The notes under the pieces were generated by a model. The model was given only the letters and a program-made list of their open reading frames with translations, made no database searches and had not been told where the DNA came from. DNA of 64,000 bases from Hybos culiciformis (Eukaryota > Arthropoda > Insecta > Diptera > Hybotidae), in NCBI GenBank assembly GCA_964007475.1, contig OZ023273.1:125721812-125785811 (forward strand), written 5' to 3'. The position numbers were made by a program, and so were the translations under genes. Positions 1 to 13,600 of the stretch are shown in pieces (the first letter of the stretch is position 1; every line of letters starts with the position of its first letter).

Positions 1-1459
1 TTCGTCAAAAATAAAAAGAATAATTTTTTGAGTTTTATTCTTTACTTCACCTGCTTTTAATTAAGATTATTGAATTAAACATTTCAATAACATTTGACGC
101 CTATTACTTACAAATCTAAACAGTTTAGAACAAAAAATATTTTATATAACTTTGAAAGATAAAATCAAAAAATTTTGTTTGAGTAAATTGTTCTTAACAT
201 GAACTTGGTTTTGATTTAATGTAAAAAAAAAGAAAAGAAAAAATAACTTAATAAAATTTTTCTTTTTTTCTTTAAGATCTTAAGGAATAAAAGGTTAAGT
301 GTATGATTCTTTATTTTGATTGCACAGAAACTCATATGCGTGTGTAAGTGAAATGAACTGCATCCAAACAAAAATTAATTAGGTACATTTCTTAATTCTA
401 TCATTATTATTATTATTATTATTATTGTTCGGAAGCGCGGTTTCCTTTAAAGATATTTTTATTTGATTTGTATTTATTTATTCTAAATTAATTTATCTTA
501 TCACAACGTGCAACACTGTCATACATTTTTTTTTGTACATATAATAAAATGTGAAAGAGAAAACAGTAAATGGAATTTATTATAAACCTGTGACAAATGC
601 CTGCGAAAAATGATTTAACTAAAAGTTTGAGTTTCAGAATCTTAAATTTTTTAAATTTCTTTATTTTTACAATGATGATTCGATAAAGCATTTCTAACTT
701 TATTTGAATATTATTCTTGTAGTAATGTTTACGTAATTACTGACTAAAATTAAACAATTTTTTTCATTTCATCAATAAAATTACTCGTTTTATCGACATA
801 ATGTGCCGTTGGAAGGTAGTTTTTATAAAATATAATTAAAGTAAATTTTTTAAATTTTCCTTATTTGTTACAAATCAATATTGTTGTGCATTTAAAAATA
901 TAAAAAGAATTCTGACTTATTCGCTTGATAAGATAATTATTTAATGTACTCTTGTGTTATCATTATCACATTAAGTAAGATGCCGCAAAGAAAATTATAA
1001 ATTAAAAAATATATAGGTATACGGTACAAATTAAAAAGCCTTACGCAGTCACATGCTTTGAGTTATAATTGGCAAATTTTGTTGAAAGGAAAAAAAAAAA
1101 AACAAGTTTACCTGAGTTTTTTGAAACACTTTCGAAATACCGGAAAAAATTATATTACAATGTGACTTGAGATAAAATTTAATTTTAACTCATTACGACT
1201 GATGAAGTTTGAGAGCACAAGCAATCGATTAATAGTGTCAAATTTTAAAAATTGATTTCTAAAATCATAATAAATGTTTGAAATGGAATATTTCAAGCTC
1301 AAGAAGAAGATTTGACATTTCAAGAAATGAAATTTAATAATTTGATAGATTTGAATTCCGTTTTTTTTTTACATTAAGATTACAAAGTTTTTAAGACATA
1401 AGAAAATAAAAAAGTTCACATGTTTTTATTTTACATATTATCTTATTATTATTATTTAC
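1..1459 (-). other. Intron sequence of the PRDM gene running off the window edge
   Basis: No further C2H2 pattern or convincing acceptor/exon is visible on the minus strand here. The stretch contains an ATT microsatellite at about 405-426 and otherwise only AT-rich sequence. A 67-codon open frame at 488-691 is Lys/Phe/Ile-rich and looks random. Confidence 0.6.
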
Positions 1460-1629
1460 CTTGATATGTGTCATTCGATGGTAGTATAGATTAGAGCTGG
1501 CGGTAAACCGCTTTCCACAAACCAAGCATTCATGAGGCTTCTCTCCAGAATGTATTCTGCGATGAGTATTGAGAGAACTTGATGTACTAAATCCTTTACC
1601 ACATACCATACAAACATGAGGTTTTTCGC
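1460..1629 (-). CDS. PRDM gene, fourth coding exon (zinc fingers 2 and 3)
   Basis: The acceptor TTATTCAG precedes base 1629. The first bases complete the TGEKPH linker begun in the previous exon, so the two exons must be adjacent in the mature message. The exon encodes fingers [17 protein letters not shown] and [17 protein letters not shown] and ends AAG before the donor GTAAAT in phase 0. The next exon, expected to start with an EKPHKC-type linker, is not visible before position 1. Confidence 0.92.
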
Positions 1630-4600
1630 CTGAATAAATAAATTAAGAGAAAAAAAAAATTATATAAAATGTAGATATTAAACAAAAAAGAAGTAATTTA
1701 CAGAAATAACAATAACAGGAACAAGCTAATGAAAGCATTACTCGAAATAGAAATAATTATAAAGAATTTATTTTTATTTTGTATCCTAGTTGGAATTTTA
1801 GATGAAAAATATATTTTTTATAAGATAGTTAAGAATAAAATAGTAGGATAATAAATAAAAAGAAGATTAAAATTTTAACTTATACCTTGAATTTTGATTG
1901 TTGAACAGAAAAGTTAAAATTAAAATTCAGTAAAGAACTATGTTCCTGTTTTTGTTTTTTTTTTTATATTATCAGAGAAAACTTTTTGTATATTATAGTT
2001 ATGTGTATAAAGCAGCTGCTTAATGTTTCGATCAAAAAGTATCATGATTAACGCGCATATTTGATTTAAATCGGTTTACACATTTACAAAAGCAAAAATA
2101 AAAACTTCTTTTTCGCACTTTTAAATTGGGGTTAATTCATTTAAAAGAGACTCAATATGTGCGTATTTATTTTAAATCACCCTAATCATATGGTTATAGT
2201 TATTATAACTTATGTTGTTCATTTTAATGAAAAGTAAAATTAATTCATATGTTCCAATGTGTATTATTTCTGAATTTTTCTTAGACATTAAACTGTATTA
2301 CGTTTTATTATATAGTTACATCAGTCATCATTGTAATATATTTCTGATTTATTACAAGTTCTACATTTATGCAATGAGAATTTGAAAATATTATTTAGCC
2401 AGGGAGTGATTGATAAAACTTTTATTATTTATATATAGTACAAAAACAATGTATATGATTTGAATGAAATATTATAAAATACAGTCATTTGAACTTCATT
2501 ATTCAGGTGATTTACTTTCTTAAGTATATGGAATACTAACAAAAAAGAATATACCTTTATTTAAATCTTTCAAACAAATGACATTAAAATTTTTAGTCCA
2601 CATTCAGCTTCATGAGGAACACTATAAAGTTATCGCAAACTTGTACAACATTTTTCTTAAATTAATCAGCCATATCAAATAGTTTTTATATTTTGAAAAT
2701 ACTTTAAATAAATATATTTAGTTTAGTTGGCTGTTATATAGTTAACTTAGTCAAACCAGCTCCAACTGCATCGGAGGATAATATTAAATAATGAAAAAAA
2801 AAAAAAACTTGTTAAATAATCGATAAAGAGCAAATCATTACCTGTGCACATCAGATATATTATTAACTACTGTAAAACATTTATTGATTGTACTTTTTTT
2901 TTCTCCATATAATTTAAGGTTTGTAATAAATATTTTTATTTATGATGCTTTTGTAACAAAATTAAATCATGTACCAAAATAAAACCAGAAAATCATTATA
3001 AAATTAAAAAAAATAATATATATATACTGAAAATGTAAAGACAATAATCACCTGTATGCGTTCGCATATGTCTTTTCAAAAGACTTGGACGATCAAATGC
3101 TTTGCTGCAAACTTCACATGGCAAAAGAGAGCGTTCACCACGATTGCGTGCTCTTTGCGGTGTTATACGTTGATGATGATGAGCAGATGTTGGATTTAAA
3201 ATAATATCACCTGTACTTTCAGTTAATGATGAAATAGATCCTGACGATGAATCACTTGAAATAAATTTATGTTCATCTTCGCTACTAGATGTTGGTGATA
3301 TTGGTAACATTACACGATTTATTAAAGACATTGAGAGATCTAGAGGTGAACCTATATGTGTTTTTATGAATTGTTTTTTTTTGTTAGTTTTTTGAATCGT
3401 TGTTAGTTGATTTGTTTTTTTCCATTTGATGTTATTTCATTCAATAAAATTGACATCAATGAATGTTGAAAAGTAAAAAAAAAAAAAAGAAAAAAACATA
3501 TTTTTTATTCGCATTATTATGTATGTTTGTACATAAATTACAAATATATGTATAATATATAAGAATAAGTTAAAATAAAATGAGAAAAAAAGCTGTACAG
3601 AACAGATATAAATTATTAATGAATTTTATGATTATGAACCATTATTACAATTTTTAAAAAAATTATAATTTTATAGTTTTAAATAAAAAAAAAAAATTTA
3701 AATATTTGTATAAAAATATTGTAAAATTTATAAATTTCGGAATTATTTAAATGAATATTTTTTAAGTAAGTTTAAAGATTCACTAGAAAACTCTTATGTT
3801 GAAAATAAAAATGACACATATTTAGAATAATTCTTAATTCGATTATATACATTTTTATAAATCATCATTACATAATATACTTTGTGCATATTGCATGTTT
3901 CATAAGTTGATATTATTATGTAACTGTCATTTTTAGCGCACATAAATAAATTGACAATGTTTTTTCAAGACATTTTATTGTTGTTTTTTATGATATTTTA
4001 TAATTGTCAAAGCGTGAGAATTGATATTATTTTTCCTTGGAGTTAAATATAATATTATTATTCAATTTGTTAGTGACATAATAAGTGATAAAAAAATTTA
4101 TCACCCTAACGCTAACTCGTTAAGCAATCAAAAACTATAAAATTAGTAAAATGTAAAAAATAAGACTTCTTAATTTACCTTCCAATATTGAATCCATTGT
4201 TTGCCTATACAATGATGTCCTCATTCTAACAAAAAATAATTCTTCTGGTCTTTCGGGTAGGAAATATACAACTAGTTCTTGATTAGACGATAATGGCTTA
4301 ATTACTTCATAAATAGGTTCACCTTTGACTTTTGTGCAAACGACATTTACATTTGAATCATATGTTTCAGCTATTCTCAAAAATCTAATCCAATTACATT
4401 GCCTAATGCGCTTGCCAAAGGTATAAGAGATTTCATCATATAAACCAAATCTGTAACGAATCTGAGGAAAAAAAAAATGAAAAAGAAAATTTCAAAACAT
4501 TATTTAAATTAATTTATTAGGTTTTGCAAATTACAAATAATTTGCATAATTATTATAATTATAAATAAAAAAATTGAAATTATCACCTAAACTGTTAAAT

Positions 4601-7600
4601 CAAACTAGTTTCAGTTTTTTTTCAGTTTTGTATCAAAAATATAATACGAAGCATAATGATCGCTAATGATGTGGATGAATGGGATAAAAATGTATGTATA
4701 GAAAAATTTAATGTCGATAGTTAAAAAAAGACATAAAGTCATTTAATTTGTTATTTACAAAAAAAATAAAATGCAGATAATCAGAATTAATAAATTATTG
4801 CAGAAGTCAAGGATATAGCGTACGTTCTGAATTGCTGGATATGGCGTATTCCATACGATATTAATTACCTAATAATTATTCATATTACCAACTACCAGTT
4901 GTGCTAATAAATGCTTAATAAAAAGAACTAATCCATTTAATCCAAAATCATATTAGATCATATATTAGACTTATATGACCAAATAGAACAGAAATTAATT
5001 AGAAAGATTTTATTCATCTAAATCAATAATGTTTTTTGTAATTTTTATAATCGAAAAAAATATATATTATTTTTTAATTGATTTTACAAAATATTTTATA
5101 ATAAATTATTATTAATAATTTTAATGGCCTTATATAACCTGTATCAGTTTTTCAATTCTATTATCTTGGTTTTAATTCTCCTGTTTGTTTATTTATATTA
5201 ACCTCTAGTATTTTAATTAATTTTTAAATATATTTTAAAAAGGAATTTTTTGTAAAAATATTTCTGATCAATTTATTCCTCAATCGATTATTAGACTTAT
5301 AAAATTCGCACAAGAGCTCGGATCTTCTAAACTTGATATTGACAATCAAAGCTTGCAGTTATAACTACTGAAATATGAGTTACAATCGTTTCCAATGCTG
5401 TGGTTAGGGAAATTAAAAATATTTAACTAATGAATTAATCTGCATTTTTTTAAATAAAATATTATTAGAATAATAATAAATTATTGTTAAAAAAACTTGT
5501 ATACAAATTGTTTATTATAATTGAAATTTTTTCATACTTGTTATTTAGTAAAAAAAATAACTCAATATTATAATGTTGTAAAAGATATGTTAAATATTTA
5601 TTTATACAATCTGACTAAAATTATGTATGACAATTATTCTTGCAAAATGTCAATAATAAGATTTGTTCGTTGCATTTCCAACAGCTCAATAGAGTTCTTC
5701 CTTTTTAATTGAATTTCTAAATAAATTGTTGAAAAATTCAGAAATACAATAAAATCCAAAATGAGATTTAAACATTTTTGGAATAATGTTTATGATAATA
5801 ATAAAGATGATTAATAATCAAGTTAATAATAATTGGATTCAAAGAATCAAAAATATGAAACTTAATAACTTTATTATTAGGAATAATAATTTATTTTTAA
5901 AACAAAATAAAACTGTGAGGGTACGATATATATATTGTTAATTTGTTAAAGAGAATAACCCTTGTTTCATATTAGAATTATAAATTTCAAAGCATTTTGT
6001 TGGAATTCGTCACAGTGCAGTGAATAATAATTTTAATTCATTTTTAATAAAGTGATATGAGAAGTGTGCTCGTTTCACGCATTCATATGTCGTGTGACAC
6101 TTTTAATGACAAGTCAAGTTTGTAATAAACATGTGGAAAATTAATATTAGCTAGTTATAAAAAAATAAATAAATAAAAAATTAAAAAATTCTAATGTAAA
6201 AATATGTATAAAGAAAATTATTATTTATTTATTTTGTTTTCATTAATATGAAAAAAAAAAAAACAAAATTGTTTTTATTAATAATATTATTATCATTTTT
6301 TTTCGCCCATTTGAATATCGAGTGTCTGATTAAAAATTTATGGCATTGAGAGGAAATTAATGCGTTCAAATAAAAGCAACTGCTTCATTTGCTCGTTAAC
6401 TAATTATCATAAAATTAATTATTGAAAATATGACACAAAATTAATTTAAAAGCAAATTATACAATTCTAATACTTAGGTACTACACATACTACATAATAA
6501 TGAATTCATAGATTTTTTTTTTAATATAATTGTTATTAAATATAATTTAAATGATGTTTTTAAGACCTCAAATTTCAATTTTATTAGTAGATAGATAATA
6601 ATGCAACGGGAAAACTATTGGTTTTTAATTTTTAGAAAACTTTTACTTCGACTTATTGTAAAATCCTAGTATTTAGTATATAGTTATCAAAATGGTTAAC
6701 TTGCTACCTATTAATAATTTTAATCTCAAGGATTGTCAATGGAAAGTTTTTAGCTTTTAAGTTAATTATTCTGATGATAACAAAGCTTGGCACCATAGCA
6801 CGAAGCAATGTTTTAACCATTTCAAATAAAAGTTTTCTTAAAATAATGTCCTGTGGAAGTCTTATAATTATAATGCTTTCAGGTTTCATTACGTTATAGT
6901 TATCAAATATGTGTATCATTATCGTCATAAATACCAAATTTTCAGGAAAGTGTATACGGATATTTTTATTTAAAAAAAAACAACATTTAATTCAAGAGGA
7001 CAAGTTGAGAAAATTAACACAAAGTCAAGTCAGTGGTGTGAACCGAAACAACGACTGAAGGATAATGGCAATACATCTACATCATGACGGTCGACAACTA
7101 TGAAAATAAATTAAAAAATATATAGAAACGTCTTGATAAATGGGATCTGAATTTAGTTAAAATATAGACAACACCCTGTTTTTTGTGTCTTAAATAATTC
7201 AGATTGCACTTGTTTAATATTTAAATTAGTTCAAGTTGTTTTTCATATATATGAATATGATAGAAATACTTTGAATTAGAAATATAACATATTTACATAT
7301 TTTCATATTTCTACGTTTATTTATTAATAATAATTTTTTTTTTTTTTGAGAAATCTTTTTAGCAAATTATGGATTTTGATCAGAAACTTGTTACGCCTTT
7401 TATATTTAAATGTATGATATCTGTGTTGTAGAATGTGGAATAGAATAATTTTTTTTGTAACCATAATGCTAGAAATTGATTGATTAGGTGGACATTAAAA
7501 ATATTATACTTGAATATTGATATTGGCGTCTAACTAAAAAATAATATTTTTATTATTATTATTGATAAGTACATAACAAAATTTTTTATAGACAAAAACA

Positions 7601-10600
7601 ATAAATATTTCATTTAACTATATTAGATCTTACAACTTTTTTTTAAGTTTTATTTGAATTCCAATTGATCGAAACGATTAAACAAAAATCATATATACAT
7701 ATATATCGACTTTACGGATTATTTTTATGAGATTTTTAATTTTGATATACAATTAGAAATGGATGCAGCAAGAAAGATTTATTGTTAATATTAAAAATTT
7801 ATTGGCAAACATTACACCAAAAATATTTTTATTGAGATATTTACATCAATAATAATTTTTTTTTTTTTTTTGTATTTACGTAAATGCGCCTAACTTAAAA
7901 GGGATTATGAAAATTACTTTTTTTTATTTATTATTATTATTATTATTTTTTTTAATTCATATTTTTTTATGGTTTTCCTTATTAACCATTTAATGATTTT
8001 CATTATTCGCTGGCCCATAATGAGATTGAAAATTATGCATTATCATTGTTTTTTCGTTACAATGAGATTCTCAAAAAAAAAAAAAATTATAAGACAAAAT
8101 TTTTAGGGAAAAAATTATTGAATTACAAATTCCTTATTTATTGTTCTGTACATACATTTATGTTATATTTCTCTTCTATATATAAAAAAAAATTCATATC
8201 TACATAATACATATAAAACAACAGCAAACGATTATGAAAACTGGCCAATAGGAGATAGTGCACTATCGTAATTCTGTTTTCTTTGAATACTATCAAAAAA
8301 TGTTGCCTATATATCCGGAATTCTGATTATTGTCATATGGAATTTATGCAAGAGCTTCAAAGTATATCAATTCCTTCAACAATATTCATATTATAAATAA
8401 ATTTGTTGAACTAACCAAAAAAAAAAAAGAAAAAAAAAACATAAAAAAGATTATCAACTTTATTATAATTATTTTGTTAGAACGAGCAACATAAAATGAT
8501 TAAAAATGATTTCATCATTATATTTTAAACTTCTTCCTCTTCCTTTATGTTCTGTTAAAAAAAAATTTATTTGTTTTTTTTTTTTCATAAAATAATTTAC
8601 AATTATTTAATTATATTGATATTAGTATAACACAAAAAAAAAAAAAAGATGAAAATAATTTTTTTTTTTTTTTGGATTATCTTAATAGGTTTCACTGTGA
8701 TTCTTTTGGACATTGTTCATGATATATGAAATTATAACACAGAAAAAACGAGATATTGTACTTTTGGGCTCTTTAAATAAAGGCAATGATTAATTCTTTG
8801 AAGTAGTGTATTCATCATCATTATCAGAAACAACAAAAATCTGTTTTATACTGTTTATTTTTTTTACTTTTTTATGTATATATGGTTGTTATAATGTTTA
8901 TTATAAAAAAATAAAAAAAAAAATTAAATAGTTTTACTTAAGTTTTGAAATTTTTATGTTATTTTTTTTTTTTTTTTGTTAATTCCTTGATTGTCTTTTA
9001 ATGGCCCCTGGAAATTCTTATTAAAAAAAAAAAAAAAATTAATATATATGTACGCATGAAAAACGAATACTGAACAATATCTTTTTTATATTCATTTTTC
9101 ATTTATAAATTCTGATTAAGAGAATTTGAAAGATTTTAAGGCGATATTGGTAATTTTTCTTTTCTGCTTTTTTTTTTTTTTTTCAATTCGTTTATTTAAT
9201 TAAATTTTTAACTGGAACTGGAGCGAAGTGAAAGTTTAGAAGAAAATATATTGAAATTGGCATTCTATAATTATTATATTTATTTTTAGAACGCTAACAT
9301 GTAATTTATTGTCAAAATTATAATTTCATATTTTATACTTCTGAATTGTAAGATGCTGTATAGTATATCTAATAGATATTTGAATTATTTTAAAAGTTTA
9401 AATGGATTCAAATAAATTCATTCAATCAATGAATGAATGAATTCTTGAAAATGGATTATAATACTATATAATTAATTGAAAACTTGAAAAAATATTAAAT
9501 GAGTCTTATGGCATGGAAAGAACTTAGTGCATTTGAATCAGCTAAGGCTTTGTAATGTACTTTATACAAATTATATTCTATACGGTAAATTTTGAATATG
9601 TTTTGATTTGGCAAAAAAAATTATTTTCTGTTATCATTTTGTTGATTAACGATTATATAAGTTCAAATTACGAGTTCAACTTATAAAATGAACGTAAATA
9701 ATTTTATTTTTTTTAATTTGTTGAAGAGGAACTCTATGTTGAATTTCTTGTTTTGTCATTTATATTCCTAAATATAGAGTAGTTTTTCATTTTTCTTAGT
9801 TATTACAAAAATGCATATTGACTTTTACTTTTGCTATAAATATATAAATAAATAATTAAAAAAAAAAAAAAAAAAAAATTAAATGAAAAATAATAACAAG
9901 ATCTCATAATCTTGAAAACTGCATTTTTATATTATTTTCATCTTCCTCATCCATCAGAAAGAAAAGGCAAAAGATGGTTAGACATTTCAGTTTTAAGTTT
10001 TACATATGCATTCAGAGTGTATTACAACCTCGCACAAAATTTTGAGACTTGAATTTTTTCTGTTTAAAATTTTGGTTATCGAAAAGGATTTTTTTAAATA
10101 TTTTTCGATTTCTTTGCTATACTACTCACAATACTGATAGTACGTAATATGTTGTCTTTATAAGATTTTTCATAAAATATTTATTGATCGACATAATTTT
10201 ATTTTAAAAAATTCATAATTACGCATGTGTTCAAATCGGTTTCGGATATTTTTTTATCAAAAATTTTCCAAAAAAGACTTCATAAAACATAAAAATAAAA
10301 TAATCAAAATATCTTATACAAATACAATAAACAACCGAAACCCTTAGATTTTTCGAACTTCATTGGTAGATCGAATTTTTATTAATTTTTATTAGAGCAA
10401 AGTGAAAGCTTATAAGTTGAAGAAGTTTATATTAATTTTAATATTTGAATTACAACATTTCGCTATAACAAGGAAAAGCATATAAATACAAAAATGCTCT
10501 AGTTCAATGTTCGCTGCATTGAAAAAGAAGTTTTTTAATGATAATAATAAATAATATCATTATATTATTAATTTAATCATATGGGAGTCAAAACGATTAT

Positions 10601-13600
10601 ATTTGATTTTTAGTATGCACCATATTTATAAATAATTTCACATACTTTTTACGTAATACATTGAAACAATTATTTGAATTGAAATAAATGTATGTAGATA
10701 ATCTTCAATTTAAAATAATGATATTACGTCACCGAGAAAATGTCGTTGACATTATAATATTATTTATTTATAATTACAATAAGATGTAAAAAACATATTT
10801 TTATAGAAATATTCATTATCAGAGGGAATAAAGTACAAGATTTCAATTAAGATACTAAATTTCTTATGTATCTTATGAAAGTGCCAAAATGTCACAAAGT
10901 TATCAAACATGTTGTTGAATTCTTTTAAAATTTAATTGTAGGTATGAAATCAGACGTATCATATTTATTGTAGCTCCATTATCCAAAACTTTGTTCTATT
11001 TTCCTTCGGGGGATGGAAATAAGGCCGCAGGAAATAAGGCCGCGACGTTTTTTTGTTGCGGTCTTATTTCATTTTGAAAAATGAAATAAGGCCGCGAAGA
11101 TTTTTTCGCGGCCTTATTTCGTTTTTCAAAATGAAATAAGGCCGCGAAAAAATCCTCGCGGCCTTATTTCATTTTTCAAAATGAAATTAGCCCTCCGATT
11201 AATTTTTTTTTTGTCGCGGTCTTATTTCATTTTTCAAAACGAAATAAGGCCGCGAGGATTTTTTCGCGGCCTTATTTCATTTTTCAAAATGAAATAAGAC
11301 CGCAACAAAAAACCTATCGCGGCCTTATTTCCCGCGCCTTTTCCTTCGATTCAACAATTTACAAAAACACTGCCTGAGAGCTAAACGTGTGTGAGCTAGG
11401 TGTGTATAACGTTTTATTTTTAAAAACGGCTGAGTTTGAGCAAAGACAAGTTTTCATTTTAAAATAAGCTTTAATTTAATAAAAGTTCAGTCCAAAATGC
11501 TTTCTCTTGACTTTTTACTGAAAATTATAATAATAGTAATAAACTTAAACAAACTCGATTATATTTTTAACAAAGAGGTTTTTGCATAGATAATATCTAT
11601 GGCTCATGAACGAAGTATTTATTTTAACCTATTGGATATTCCTTATTTAATTTGTCATATCTCTACTATTTTCTAAGTTTTTTTTAAGTTAATTTTTTGG
11701 ACTAATTCTTGAACATGAGATAAAAACTTCATTCTTCATTCTTTAATGTGAGAATCGACTATATCTTATAGCGTATCTGCACTTGTATGCAAAGGTTTAT
11801 TCCTAAGGCCACCCTAACGAAACCCTTACACACTCTATTTTTTGACACTTAAAAAAAAAAAAATTGTGTAAACAAACTCTTTTTTATCTTGTTTATTTTT
11901 AAATTTGTATTGCCAACCTTTTGAAAATAGAAAAAAAGCAGAAAAAAGCAAGGAAAAAGCAGAAAAGTTGGCAACTATAATGTCTGCAAACTCACCTTTA
12001 TTGTCTGCAAACTAACTTTTTTTGTCTGCAAACTGGCCTTTTACGCAAAGGTTAGTTATTTTTTATTCCTTTTTTTTGTATGAGAAAGGCCTGTTCACAG
12101 GTCAGTTTACAGGTCAGTTCCGCTCTAAGGTCAGTTTTAAGGTCCAAGTGCAGATAAGGTATTACAAACAAGACCAACTTATTAAGAAAGATCATTATAT
12201 CTAGTATTGCCAGCATATTATGTTAAATAATATTTCTGCCGTAATTTTCAAAATAATATAGAACAGTTTTAAGGTTATTATAATGTTTTTGAAACCTTAA
12301 AAAAAAAAATTAATTCATAATTCTTCAATAAAAGAAATTTATCCAATTTCTTTTACTCTATTTAAATTCAATATGCACCCTTGCCTTCTTGCGAGCAGAA
12401 AAAGAACAATTGATACAAAATGTTAGGGTTTAACTGGTTAACTTTTTATTGATTTCCAATTTATTGAGCACTTTGTATTATTATAACTTCGAAAAGGATA
12501 AGTTGAAAATCATTGTAACAAAGAGGTTAAAAAATCATAAAACCATAATTTAAAAGAAGAATTTTTAATTTAAAAAGGTCTGTGTGTATAATATTATATA
12601 GGTATAGCTACAAAAATGTGGTATTGCACCTGTTCTTTTACTTTTTTTTTTTTTTTGTTCAATTTTATAATCCAATAATTGATAACGTTATTATAAGTTA
12701 TGAGATCAAGGTGTTTTTCCTTTTTCATTTTGACTTTGGGATCAGGTAAAAATGATCCTTTTGTCTCTTGAGGAAATAAAAATAAAAAATTATACAATTA
12801 TATATATATATATATAAAATTATTTTACTATTCGATAACGATTTCAAACAGGTGAACTCTATTAAAAATAAATTTAAGGATTCTTGAAATCGTTACATGC
12901 AGTGCAGGTCATGCAATTTAATATCCTGAAAAATGCCACTTACTTTATATTACAAGATTACCAAAAAAAAAAAAAACTTAAAAACAAAATATAATAAAAA
13001 AATGACCGAGAATTGTTTTTAAGATACTTCAATCTTCAACAACTCGCCTGTTATAATATTTATAACCATTTCAAAAGAATTTTTTTCTTTTTGAATCCCA
13101 TAATGCATATAGGTTACATATTTTGTTTTTGAACACGATCAGTAATTTAAGTCATTAAAAAATGACATACAACCTTAATTTTAGTATTTCATATAAAAAT
13201 CATACTATACTGAAGTTATTTAAATTATAGGTAGAATAAAAATAAAATCTAAATTTTATTTGTGAAAATATTAAGTCAAATTTTTATTAATTCCGGTTAG
13301 TCAGTTTTGGGGCCAGAAGTTTAAAGCCATTAAAAGTACAACTCTGATGATCGTTGATGTCGTGAACAAAACTTAAACAGTAGATGTTATTAAATGCAAA
13401 TACTTTAACCATTCCATTACAAACTAAAGATATACTGAAAAAAACAGATAGCTGGCGCAATTCATTTGCTATATGAGCTATTATAGGTATATTTGCTACA
13501 ATTCATTTGCTATAATGTGATATTATGTCTTTAAGATTTTTAGCACATACTGCGAGAAAATAACAATCATTTTGTTTTAATTTTAATGATATATCGAGTT

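Noticed and set aside
5235..5365. Short plus-strand frame ending [19 protein letters not shown]
   Set aside because: Protein-like appearance only. No acceptor and no upstream coding sequence; it lies in the PRDM intron on the opposite strand.
12594..12797. Minus-strand open segment in the PR-domain intron, with an acceptor-like CCTCAAGAG and donor-like CAG/GTGCAA, phase-compatible with the flanking exons
   Set aside because: Inclusion would insert a Lys-rich run with poly-A codons into the middle of the PR domain. Most likely chance.
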